Assembly (NCBI RefSeq): GCF_030551875.1
Contig: NZ_JAUOZU010000007.1
Span: forward strand, 124,001 to 188,000
DNA length: 64,000 nucleotides
From: Fluviirhizobium alvei
GTDB lineage: Bacteria > Pseudomonadota > Alphaproteobacteria > Rhizobiales > Rhizobiaceae
Direction of reading: 5' to 3'
Made by a program: the position numbers and the translations under genes. How positions within the stretch are numbered: the stretch's first letter is position 1; every line of letters begins with the position of its first letter. Positions 25,026-32,919 of this stretch are shown in pieces. A model generated the notes under the pieces. It worked only from the letters and a program-made list of their open reading frames with translations. It did not search any database and was not told the origin of the DNA.

Positions 25026-26942
25026 ATGTCACTGAACGCCGGACTGACCACCATTCCCGAAGATGACATCGCAAAACACATGGCGGTGGCGCAGAGTTTC
25101 GTGACCAAACTCGTCGTGCTCGAAAGCGATGGAGGTCCCACCGGCACCGCCCTTGCCGGCACCGGTCGCCGCTTCGTCTCGACGGTCACGACATCGGGCA
25201 TGCGGCGCACGCGCGAGGTCGAACTTGTCCGGACCATCCAGTCGGTGCGCGCCGGTGATCAGATGCTGTCACCCAACCAGCACAGCCTGCTCTTCCGCGC
25301 CCGCCGCGCCATCATGGTCGGGCTGGCAGTCGCTGATGTCTTCGGGCGCCAGACCAACCTGGAAACCCTGCAATCGCGCAACGCATCGAGCCCGCTTTCG
25401 GGGCCGGAAGCGGAGAACTTCAAGGGCCTGCTGGCGGCTGCCGCCTATGTGGCAGCCTTAACCTTTGCCGCCTATCTCGGCGCCACGCTGCCCGGCGAAG
25501 GCGAACCGGCCGAAGATGTCACCGAGCCGGACTACCTTTTCGATACGGCGCAGGATGCACTCAAGAGCATGGTCGCCGGTCTCGACCGCGCCATCGCCGG
25601 CGCTCCCGACGATCTGGCGCTCATCAGCCGCGCACGCGCCTTCGCTCGCGGTTCGATAGCGGGCCTCGTGTCGCGCAAGGCGCGCTTTACCGGTCTCGCC
25701 GCGTTCGAAAATGTCCATATCCGCATCGAACAGGATGACTTCGACCTCAACGGCTTCGATGTCGCACCGGGCCAGAAGCGCAAGCCGCTAGTGATGAGCT
25801 TCAAGAAGCCGGAAGAAGTTATCGGCAACCACATTGCCAAATACCAGGGCATGAAGCTCGCCAAGATGATCATGGCCTATGATTTCGAGCGCCAGATGAA
25901 CCCGTTCGTCGAACTTGGCGGCTTCCTCTTCACCTTCATCGGCGACGGCATGCCCGGCACCGGCAAGACGACGCTGATTCAGATGATCGCCGGCCTGATC
26001 AACGATTACTGCCAGGTGGCAGGCTATGCCTTCCACTATGAGAATTTCGGCGTCGACCAGATTTCCTCCTATCAGGGCAAATCGGGCCAGAACTGCAAGG
26101 AATTCATCAACAACATCCTCAATCCGAAGGCGATCGGTTTCGGCACCATCGACGATGTCGATCAGGTCGCCGCCAAACGTTCGGATGACCGCGCTTCGGC
26201 CGGCCAGCAGGAAGTGACCGCCGTTCTGATGGAAAGTTTCGCCGGCGCCTCGACCGTCGTCCGCGGCAACGCCACGTTCGGCATGTTCTCGAACTATCCG
26301 GAGAATGTCGACGACGCACTGCGCCAGCGCGCCGGCGCCCGCTGGCTGGTCGATGGCCCGCAAAGCCGCGACGACTATATCGACATTTTCGCGCTGCTCG
26401 CCGGCAAGAACCATTCGATTCCGCTTGGCGAGCACCAGCTCTATGCCAACCAGGAGATAAAGCGGGCAATCGCGACCAGCTACGAGGCGCATGAGACGCC
26501 GAAGGAAGAAGGGCTGATGACCGTCTGGGAACGCTTCCAGAAGGAAGTCGGCCATCTCGAGACGATCGCCGATGTCGGCACCTACCTGCATATGATCCGC
26601 GAGGCCGAACCGCGCTTCACCGGTCGCGCCATCAAGAACATCACCGATGCGATCAAGATGCGGGCGATGGATGTCGAGTTGCCGGACGAATGGTTCCAGA
26701 CCCCGGAAGCCTTCATGCACAAGTCCTATGATGACAAGAGAGCGATGATCGCCGAACTGCGCGGCCCGATCACCATCGATATGATCCTGCAGGAGATCAA
26801 CCGCTACGCCGACAGCGAATTCCGCTACACCGACAAATCCGACGATGTGGCCGTCAACGACATCATTCGCCGTGAACGCCAGCGCGAAAGGGCGATCCGC
26901 GAAATCGAGGCGATGCGGAAGGATGGGCGGTGGAATGGCTGA
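25026..26942 (+). CDS. AAA+ ATPase of uncharacterised cluster
   Basis: 638 residues. Residues 1-290 are a helical N-terminal region with a hydrophobic stretch at 134-152 (FKGLLAAAAYVAALTFAAYL). The AAA+ core has Walker A GDGMPGTGKTTL (306-317, K314), Walker B GFGTIDDVDQ (371-380) with Asp-Asp where most AAA+ proteins have Asp-Glu, sensor 1 N423 in FSNYP, and arginines in LRQRAGARW (433-439). The C-terminus (560-638) is charged and ends MRKDGRWNG. The substrate is unknown. GAGG precedes the ATG by about seven bases. Gene order with SPFH, coiled-coil and DUF2333 suggests a membrane-linked remodelling machine. Confidence 0.82.
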   Translation: MSLNAGLTTIPEDDIAKHMAVAQSFVTKLVVLESDGGPTGTALAGTGRRFVSTVTTSGMRRTREVELVRTIQSVRAGDQMLSPNQHSLLFRARRAIMVGLAVADVFGRQTNLETLQSRNASSPLSGPEAENFKGLLAAAAYVAALTFAAYLGATLPGEGEPAEDVTEPDYLFDTAQDALKSMVAGLDRAIAGAPDDLALISRARAFARGSIAGLVSRKARFTGLAAFENVHIRIEQDDFDLNGFDVAPGQKRKPLVMSFKKPEEVIGNHIAKYQGMKLAKMIMAYDFERQMNPFVELGGFLFTFIGDGMPGTGKTTLIQMIAGLINDYCQVAGYAFHYENFGVDQISSYQGKSGQNCKEFINNILNPKAIGFGTIDDVDQVAAKRSDDRASAGQQEVTAVLMESFAGASTVVRGNATFGMFSNYPENVDDALRQRAGARWLVDGPQSRDDYIDIFALLAGKNHSIPLGEHQLYANQEIKRAIATSYEAHETPKEEGLMTVWERFQKEVGHLETIADVGTYLHMIREAEPRFTGRAIKNITDAIKMRAMDVELPDEWFQTPEAFMHKSYDDKRAMIAELRGPITIDMILQEINRYADSEFRYTDKSDDVAVNDIIRRERQRERAIREIEAMRKDGRWNG

Positions 26943-27001
26943 TTTGCGGGGTAGTTACAAATAAGGTAGCTTTGTAAGCATCTGTTCCGAAAGGTCTGAT
27001 C

Positions 27002-27235
27002 ATGACAATCCAAACCGCGATCCAACTGCCTGATGAGGTCTATGAGCGATTGCGCAACCTCGCCGCATCCAGTGGTCTTTCTACTGACGACATCATTTCG
27101 GAGGCCATTCTCGACTATCTTGAGGATCTGGACGACGTGACAGTAGCAGAAGAGGTTCTTCGAAAGATTGAGTCCGGCGAAAGCAGGACTTATTCGCTGG
27201 AGGAAGTGGAGCGGCGGCTTGGTTTGGGCAATTGA
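27002..27235 (+). CDS. RelB-like ribbon-helix-helix antitoxin
   Basis: 77 residues. The start MTIQTAIQLPDEVYERLRNL is a ribbon-helix-helix DNA-binding fold as in RelB/ParD-like antitoxins, followed by a flexible acidic C-terminus (RTYSLEEVERRLGLGN) that would wrap the toxin. It overlaps the toxin gene by 17 bases, so the two are coupled. Antitoxins of this kind neutralise the toxin and autorepress the pair. Confidence 0.85.
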   Translation: MTIQTAIQLPDEVYERLRNLAASSGLSTDDIISEAILDYLEDLDDVTVAEEVLRKIESGESRTYSLEEVERRLGLGN

Positions 27236-27488
27236 GCTCGACAGCAGCGTCGAAAAACAACTGGAAAAACTGGCGCCTGACGACGCCAAACGAATTCTAA
27301 AACATCTGCGCGAACGCGTTGCCAAAGATGAGAATCCAAGACGGCTCGGCAAGGCACTCGTTGGGAAGCAATTTGCAAATCTCTGGCGGTATCGAGTTGG
27401 CGACTATCGCATCATCTGCAGGATCGAAGACCAACGCCTCGTCATCCTCGTTATCAAACTCGGCCACCGCCGCGACATCTACAAATAA
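27219..27488 (+). CDS. RelE/ParE-superfamily toxin
   Basis: 89 residues from a TTG at 27219 (MVWAIELDSSVEKQLEKLAP), chosen because VW-IE is the usual RelE start and a GGAG lies seven bases upstream. The C-terminal core WRYRVGDYRIICRIEDQRLV and VIKLGHRRDIY is typical of the RelE mRNA interferase fold. It would cleave mRNA on the ribosome when free of its antitoxin. The pair lies inside the uncharacterised AAA+/SPFH cluster, in the same direction. Confidence 0.9.
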   Translation: MVWAIELDSSVEKQLEKLAPDDAKRILKHLRERVAKDENPRRLGKALVGKQFANLWRYRVGDYRIICRIEDQRLVILVIKLGHRRDIYK

Positions 27489-27503
27489 AGCAGCAAGCAC
27501 CGC

Positions 27504-28793
27504 ATGGAACGACTTCTTGAAGCAGAACTGATTTACGGACGTTTGCTGACCGTGAACGAACCCCATCTGATTGCGCGCTACAACAAGGCACTCAAGGGGT
27601 TCGGGCTCCGGGAAACCGCGCTTGCCGAATTCGATATCGACATGACCGGCTTTTCGCCGCAGATCGCCGCCGAACTTGGCGATTGGGATTATCTCGACCC
27701 CAACAAGGTCAACCGCCGTTTCATCATCCTGACACCCGAGCAGGAGAACCTGCCCGTCGTCCATACGAGCTTTTCCAATACGGCCGGGCTGATGCATGAA
27801 TTCTTCACGGCCAATGCGCGCGCCATCTCTGCCGTGACGATCAAGGATGCGCTTTACGGCGAGATCGAGGATACGGTCGCTAAAGTCGACCATATCGAGG
27901 ATCTGCTGTCGATCAACGAGGTGAATTTCAAGGTCTATTCTGCCGACGACATTCTCGGCAAGGCCGCGGAACTGCGCCAGCTGGCCGATCGCGTGCAGTC
28001 CCAACCGGACGCTTGGCGCGACGACGAGCTCCTGAACCGGATGGTCGACCTGGTGAAACAGACAGGCGACATCCGGCAGAACACGCTGGTTCCCGATCAG
28101 CTGGTTTTCCGCCATGATGCCTTCTGGGCCAATCATTTCGGCGGCGTCTATGTGTTTCATGACGGACGCAACACAACGGTGATCTGCCGTTCCGACGTGC
28201 CCGGATTTCGCAAGGCGCGGCCCTGGCAGGTCTCCTATATCGACATAAACGACTATGAGACGATCTACGGCTTTCTCGCCCGCACCAAGCGCATCGATCT
28301 GCCGCAGGCGTCGTGGGTGCTGGATTCCGGCCTCTACCAGCACCGTATGACCATGACCCTCATCGGTCTTGCGCGCGAAAAGCAACCCGATTTCGATCCT
28401 GACAAGGCCGATGCTGTATGGCTGCAGACCTGGGCCCATCTCAATGCCGGCCTGGTGAGCGCCGAAGGCAGCTTTCCGTTCCTGAACGAGATGTACCGGC
28501 AACTGACTTCGATCGGCCAGATCCGCATGCCGGATGTGCCGGCACGCCTGCGTTTCCTTTTGATCCGCGCCGATGCGCGCCATCCCGATCACTGGCTGGT
28601 CAATCGTCTGATTTCCCAGATGATCCCGTTCGACTTCGTCTCGCGCTTCGTGTTCGACAAGCAGGGCTTCTACGATAGCTACGAGCGCTACGACGAAAAG
28701 TTCCGCGAATACGTTGTGAAGACGCTCGAAAGAACATATCTGAAAGACAAGCGCGAATTCCGCCGCCGCCTGTACGCCATCAATGAGGACTGA
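27504..28793 (+). CDS. Cluster protein of unknown function (429 aa)
   Basis: 429 residues, soluble, no signal or membrane helix. Segments such as VFHDGRNTTVICRSDVPGFR, WQVSYIDINDYETIYGFLAR and LVNRLISQMIPFDFVSRFVF show a mixed fold, and the C-terminus is basic (RTYLKDKREFRRRLYAINED). I recognise no family. It starts 15 bases after the toxin gene with only a weak RBS and ends 2 bases before the DUF2333 gene, which points to cotranscription. The toxin-antitoxin pair probably inserted between it and the AAA+ gene. Confidence 0.7.
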   Translation: MERLLEAELIYGRLLTVNEPHLIARYNKALKGFGLRETALAEFDIDMTGFSPQIAAELGDWDYLDPNKVNRRFIILTPEQENLPVVHTSFSNTAGLMHEFFTANARAISAVTIKDALYGEIEDTVAKVDHIEDLLSINEVNFKVYSADDILGKAAELRQLADRVQSQPDAWRDDELLNRMVDLVKQTGDIRQNTLVPDQLVFRHDAFWANHFGGVYVFHDGRNTTVICRSDVPGFRKARPWQVSYIDINDYETIYGFLARTKRIDLPQASWVLDSGLYQHRMTMTLIGLAREKQPDFDPDKADAVWLQTWAHLNAGLVSAEGSFPFLNEMYRQLTSIGQIRMPDVPARLRFLLIRADARHPDHWLVNRLISQMIPFDFVSRFVFDKQGFYDSYERYDEKFREYVVKTLERTYLKDKREFRRRLYAINED

Positions 28794-28795
28794 CC

Positions 28796-29917
28796 ATGCT
28801 TGATCCGATCATCGCATTCATACAGGGCATCTTCAGCGCGATCGGGCGCGGCGTCGGCATCGTGATTGCCTGGATCCTGTTTCCCTTCCTCAGCGCCAGC
28901 CGCTGGTATGCTTCGCGCGGCGCCATCCTGAAGATCGTGGTCGGAGCGATTGTCGTTCTTCTTATGGTAGCCTATGGCTTCTTCATCTACCAGACCCAGG
29001 TCTGGTATGGATTTGACCCGGATTATGTCGCGAAATACAAGCTTGAGCAGCGCAAGAACCCCGCCGGGTTCGAGTTGACGAAATCCGACACCGGCACGCC
29101 TTTGACCTGCACGACTTCGGCAATCGTCGAAGTCACGGCTGACCTCATCGATATGGAAGTGAACCAGAATACCTGGATCTCATCGTCGCCGCTCTACAAG
29201 ATGGGCCTGTTCGGGATGGACTGGGACAATACGCCCTGGCTCGATAACAAGGCCTCGTTCCAGCGCGGCGTCAACCAGACCATCCGCCGGACGTCCGTAG
29301 AGCTGGTTGAAGCACTCGCCCGCGTCCGCGGCACCTCCGGCATCAATCGCACGCTTCAGACGGCGCGCGAAGCGATGCAATATTCGGAATCGGCCTGGTA
29401 CATCAATTTCTCGCCGTTTGGCTTCCCCCCGACTTCGCAGAGCACCTATCGCACGGCGATTACCGAACTGCGGAAGTTCAATACCGAACTGGCTTCCTGC
29501 CAGGCCACCTTTGACGGTCGCGCGGACAACCTGCTCGAATTCCTCGACCGGATCGCCAACGACCTCGGCAGCACCTCCGCAATCCTGCGCGAGCGCTCCG
29601 AAAACTACAATGCCGGCTGGTTCGATACCCGCGCCGATGACCGCTTCTGGTTCGCCTATGGCCAGCTCTATGGCTATTACGGCATCCTGTCGGCAGCCCG
29701 CACCGATTTCTCAGGAACCATCGCCGAAAAGAATGTCGGCGCCCTCTGGACCGGCATGCTGGCCCAGTTCCGGGCGGCCTTGAACATTCAGCCCGCGATC
29801 ATCTCGAACGGTCGGGAAGATGGCTGGATCATGCCGACGCATCTTGCCACCCAGGGCTTCTATATCCTGCGGGCGCGTTCAAACCTGATCGAAGTCCGCG
29901 ACGTTCTAGATCGCTAA
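28796..29917 (+). CDS. DUF2333 family membrane-anchored protein
   Basis: 373 residues. One or two N-terminal membrane helices (about 15-30 and 43-66, KIVVGAIVVLLMVAYGFFIY), then a large extracytoplasmic domain with DLIDMEVNQNTWISSSPLYK, GFPPTSQSTYRTAITELRKF and ADDRFWFAYGQLYGYYGILS, as in DUF2333. The function of this family is unknown. GAGG precedes the ATG. It is the last gene of the cluster; a MITE-like element follows 17 bases after the stop and then convergent PAS genes. Confidence 0.85.
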   Translation: MLDPIIAFIQGIFSAIGRGVGIVIAWILFPFLSASRWYASRGAILKIVVGAIVVLLMVAYGFFIYQTQVWYGFDPDYVAKYKLEQRKNPAGFELTKSDTGTPLTCTTSAIVEVTADLIDMEVNQNTWISSSPLYKMGLFGMDWDNTPWLDNKASFQRGVNQTIRRTSVELVEALARVRGTSGINRTLQTAREAMQYSESAWYINFSPFGFPPTSQSTYRTAITELRKFNTELASCQATFDGRADNLLEFLDRIANDLGSTSAILRERSENYNAGWFDTRADDRFWFAYGQLYGYYGILSAARTDFSGTIAEKNVGALWTGMLAQFRAALNIQPAIISNGREDGWIMPTHLATQGFYILRARSNLIEVRDVLDR

Positions 29918-29933
29918 GCGATCCGGGGCGTCA

Positions 29934-29965
29934 TACCAAGCGTCGATGATAGGAACCGCTTGGTA
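29934..29965. mobile_element. Short MITE-like element, internal deletion form
   Basis: 32 bases: TACCAAGCGTCGATGATAGG, AACC, then GCTTGGTA. The ends are inverted. It is flanked by TCA (29931-29933) and TCA (29966-29968), a 3-bp TNA target duplication. The second TCA is the reverse complement of the stop codon of the adjacent PAS gene. Confidence 0.8.
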
Positions 29966-30397
29966 TCACATGCCGGCAACGCGTAGGTGATCGTAAAATT
30001 CGTAGATGACACCGATCAGTTCGCCGGCATCCCCTCCGTCGCGCCATTTTGCGACGATCCGCAGGAAGCGGTATTCCCCATCGCGCTGATAGCGAAAGAT
30101 CGCGTGGAAACCCGATTTGTAGCGGATCGCGGCGGGAAAGGCTGAAGACACAAGTTGGACATCGTCCGGATGCGTATGGCGCAAGAGATCCGCCACATTC
30201 ACTGATCCTTCGGTCGGGGGAATGCCGACAATATTGCAGGCATCTTCCGAGTAGAACAGGCCGCCAGTGGCCACGTCGAAACGGATGACCCCATAGGCGC
30301 GATGAGCGGTGATGAGATCAGCAACCTCGGCAGTTGAGAGCTCAAGGTCAGAGTAATCCTGACTGCTGTCAAAACCAGCCACAAAATCCAGTTTCAA
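29966..30397 (-). CDS. Single PAS-domain protein (second of a tandem pair)
   Basis: 143 residues from a TTG at 30397, chosen because GGAG lies seven bases upstream (MKLDFVAGFDSSQ). A PAS fold spans about 28-140: RFDVATGGLFYSEDACNIVG, LLRHTHPDDV, HAIFRYQRDGEYRFLRIVAK. The HPDDV motif is that of the PAS_3 class. There is no output domain, so it would act as a small sensor or adaptor. It is a paralogue of the gene upstream, with the same layout. A frame extension to 30607 has no RBS and overlaps the upstream gene. Its stop codon is formed by the MITE target duplication. Confidence 0.7.
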   Translation of the reverse strand: MKLDFVAGFDSSQDYSDLELSTAEVADLITAHRAYGVIRFDVATGGLFYSEDACNIVGIPPTEGSVNVADLLRHTHPDDVQLVSSAFPAAIRYKSGFHAIFRYQRDGEYRFLRIVAKWRDGGDAGELIGVIYEFYDHLRVAGM

Positions 30398-30458
30398 TAT
30401 CTCGCTCCAATGGTCTTGCGCCAAACAGTCAGCGCCGCTCCCGAATTTATCCAACCGG

Positions 30459-30917
30459 TCAGGATGTGGGTTCCACCATGACGAGTGTGGGCTGCTTGAC
30501 ATAAAGATCGTAGGTAATGCCGATGATTTCACCGGCGGAACCCTCCTGTTCACGCACGGCATAGACCGTCCGGACAGGCCTGTAGCCACCATCGTCAGAG
30601 CGGACACGATAGATCACATGGCCAGACGAACGTTCTCTCGCCGCTTCCTCCATGGTGCCATAAACGATTGCGACATCATCCGGGTGAATTGAATTGCGAA
30701 TGGTTGTCTGGTCGATCGGTCCCGATGTTAGCGGATGGTTGAAAATACCGCACAGGACTCCCGACATGTAGCAATGGCCGGTATCCAGCGAGGCGCGCCA
30801 GAAGCCGAAACGCCTGAAACTCGACGCAAGCTCGATGAGTTCGGCATCGCTGACACCAGTGCGAAGACGATCTGCCCGTCCGTCGGTCTTGAGACTATCG
30901 TCGAGATGCAGTTCCAA
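30459..30917 (-). CDS. Single PAS-domain protein (first of a tandem pair)
   Basis: 152 residues from a TTG at 30917 (MELHLDDSLKTD), preceded by GGAG; a GTG at 30932 in frame adds five residues without RBS. The PAS_3 domain includes FWRASLDTGHCYMSGVLCGI, HPDDVAIVYG and YRPVRTVYAVREQEGSAG. It is about the same size and layout as the next gene downstream, so the two arose by duplication. No kinase, cyclase or DNA-binding domain is attached. The ligand and partner are unknown. Confidence 0.72.
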   Translation of the reverse strand: MELHLDDSLKTDGRADRLRTGVSDAELIELASSFRRFGFWRASLDTGHCYMSGVLCGIFNHPLTSGPIDQTTIRNSIHPDDVAIVYGTMEEAARERSSGHVIYRVRSDDGGYRPVRTVYAVREQEGSAGEIIGITYDLYVKQPTLVMVEPTS

Positions 30918-31052
30918 AAAAATCTCCGCCACAGATCGCCAATTCTATATGGATCGTGTCTAGCACAGCAGCAGCAGAAATCATTGACAAAAATCAACGG
31001 AAATCGAGACTCTCGCATTCTTTCGGTTGAATTAGAGCTATCTACAACCAAT

Positions 31053-31088
31053 AAGCTCCGCTTCCCCGGTCATTGGGAAACGGAGCTT
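31053..31088. repeat. Hairpin in the PAS/aminotransferase intergenic region
   Basis: AAGCTCCG (31053-31060) pairs with CGGAGCTT (31081-31088), extended by TTCCC/GGGAA past a C-A mismatch. No T run follows on either strand, so it is more likely a regulatory leader structure or an RNA 3' end without U-tail than a standard terminator. Confidence 0.55.
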
Positions 31089-31235
31089 GTAGGATAGCAG
31101 AGGAGCGCTTTCGATGCAGTCCATTGCCCCGGCCTGCCATTCAAGCTTTTCCTCACATTCCTTCAACCACACGAGTCTTGCGTCTGGCTGGCAGAATCAA
31201 TTCCTGTGATCTCTTATGAAATTATTTTCGGCGCC

Positions 31236-31263
31236 TTGACCGCCATCGCGCGCTTGCTAGTCT
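31236..31263 (+). promoter_or_regulatory. Predicted promoter for the aminotransferase gene
   Basis: TTGACC (31236-31241), a 16-base spacer and TAGTCT (31258-31263), about 90 bases before the ATG. Sequence match only. Confidence 0.42.
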
Positions 31264-31356
31264 GATGCTATTAAACGGCTACCGCCAAACGCCACGATCG
31301 CTTTCAAAAGGATCAGCGGCGTCGAACGAATAGCCGAAAACCTTCCGGAGAATATA

Positions 31357-32685
31357 ATGTCCAACCGCATGAATACCACGCCCAATGATATGCGGGCGTT
31401 CTGGATGCCATTTACCGCCAACCGCCAGTTCAAGAAGGAGCCCCGGCTCTTCGTTGGCGCCAAGGACATGTACTACCAGACCCATGACGGCCGCCAGGTG
31501 CTCGATGGCACGGCTGGCCTCTGGTGTGTGAACGCCGGTCACTGCCGCCCCAAGATCACCGAAGCCATTCGCGAACAGGCCGGTGAACTGGACTATGCAC
31601 CCGCTTTCCAGCTTGGACATCCCAAAGCCTTCGAACTGGCAAACCGCCTTATCGACATCGCGCCGGAAGGCATGGCGAATGTCTTCTACACCAACTCGGG
31701 TTCGGAATCGGTCGATACTGCGCTGAAGATCGCACTCGCCTATCAGCGTGTGAAGGGTCAGGGCACCCGCTTCCGCCTGATCGGCCGTGAACGCGGCTAC
31801 CACGGCATCAACTTTGGCGGCATGTCGGTCGGCGGCATCGTCGGCAACCGCAAGATGTTCGGCACCCTGCTGACCGGCGTCGATCATATTCCCCACACTC
31901 ATCTTCTCGCCAAGAATGCCTTTACCAAGGGCCAGCCGGAGCATGGCGCGGAACTGGCAGACGAACTCGAACGTATCGTCGCCCTGCATGATGCCTCGAC
32001 CATCGCGGCCGTGATCGTCGAGCCGGTTGCTGGCTCCACCGGCGTTCTCATTCCGCCGAAGGGCTACTTGCAGCGCCTGCGCGAAATCTGCACCAAGCAT
32101 GGCATCCTGTTGATTTTCGACGAAGTCATCACAGGCTTTGGCCGCCTCGGCGCACCGTTTGCCTCGCAATATTTCGACGTGAAGCCGGATATCATCACCA
32201 CCGCCAAGGGCCTGACCAACGGCGTCATTCCGATGGGTGCCGTGTTCGTGACCGCCGAGATTCATGACGCCTTCATGACCGGTCCGGAGCATCTGATCGA
32301 GTTCGCCCATGGCTATACCTATTCCGGCAACCCGATCGCTTCGGCAGCCGGTCTTGGTACACTCGATACCTATCGCGACGAAGGACTGCTCACCCGCGCT
32401 TCTGAACTCGCCCCCTACTGGGAAGAGCAGCTTCATTCGCTGGCCGATTGCCCGAATGTCATCGACATCCGCAATATCGGCCTGATTGGCGCCATTGAAC
32501 TGAAGCCGATTGATGGCGAGCCGACCAAGCGCGCCTTCAACGCCTTCCTCAAGGCCTATGAAGATGGACTTCTCATCCGCACCACCGGTGATATCATTGC
32601 GTTGTCGCCCCCGCTCATCATCACGAAGGCCCAGATCGACGAACTGTTTGCCAAGCTGCGCAAGGTTCTGATGAACAACATCTGA
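31357..32685 (+). CDS. Omega-amino acid:pyruvate aminotransferase (class III, PLP)
   Basis: 442 residues, fold type I. PLP lysine K284 in TTAKGLTNG, aspartate D255 in IFDEVITGFGR, and GRERGYHGINFGGMSVGG. The N-terminus DMRAFWMPFTANRQFKKEPR and the LDGTAGLWCVNAGHCRPK stretch are those of beta-alanine--pyruvate transaminases. It transfers the amino group of beta-alanine or other omega-amino acids to pyruvate. Substrate range cannot be read from sequence. It is monocistronic and ends at a strong terminator. Confidence 0.92.
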   Translation: MSNRMNTTPNDMRAFWMPFTANRQFKKEPRLFVGAKDMYYQTHDGRQVLDGTAGLWCVNAGHCRPKITEAIREQAGELDYAPAFQLGHPKAFELANRLIDIAPEGMANVFYTNSGSESVDTALKIALAYQRVKGQGTRFRLIGRERGYHGINFGGMSVGGIVGNRKMFGTLLTGVDHIPHTHLLAKNAFTKGQPEHGAELADELERIVALHDASTIAAVIVEPVAGSTGVLIPPKGYLQRLREICTKHGILLIFDEVITGFGRLGAPFASQYFDVKPDIITTAKGLTNGVIPMGAVFVTAEIHDAFMTGPEHLIEFAHGYTYSGNPIASAAGLGTLDTYRDEGLLTRASELAPYWEEQLHSLADCPNVIDIRNIGLIGAIELKPIDGEPTKRAFNAFLKAYEDGLLIRTTGDIIALSPPLIITKAQIDELFAKLRKVLMNNI

Positions 32686-32708
32686 TCACCATCGGGTTTT
32701 CGACATGG

Positions 32709-32734
32709 AACGGCGCTCGATCGGGCGCCGTTTT
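32709..32734 (+). terminator. Terminator after the aminotransferase gene
   Basis: AACGGCGC (32709-32716) pairs with GCGCCGTT (32725-32732), loop of eight, followed by TTC. Confidence 0.82.
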
Positions 32735-32919
32735 CATTTGCGCGATCCAATTGCTTCTTTCTCAAGACGCCAGAATTCCGAAACCCGTAACGGCAATTGG
32801 GTGCAAACATTTGACATATCGACGTTTTCGCGGAAAACGAGCATAATATTAGAATTGCATTTATAATTAAGGGAAAATTTATTTCAAAATGCAACCATCG
32901 CGGGATCGGAGGTATGCAA

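Larger units (their letters stand above)
30933..31356. other. 424-base intergenic interval before the aminotransferase gene
   Basis: No gene is supported. It holds the hairpin at 31053-31088 and a promoter-like sequence at 31236-31263 for the aminotransferase. Upstream control of the divergent PAS genes would also lie here. Confidence 0.6.

Noticed and set aside
29966-30607. Longer 213-residue form of the second PAS protein
   Set aside because: The extra N-terminus overlaps the upstream PAS gene, has no RBS and is a frame-shifted reading of that gene's end.
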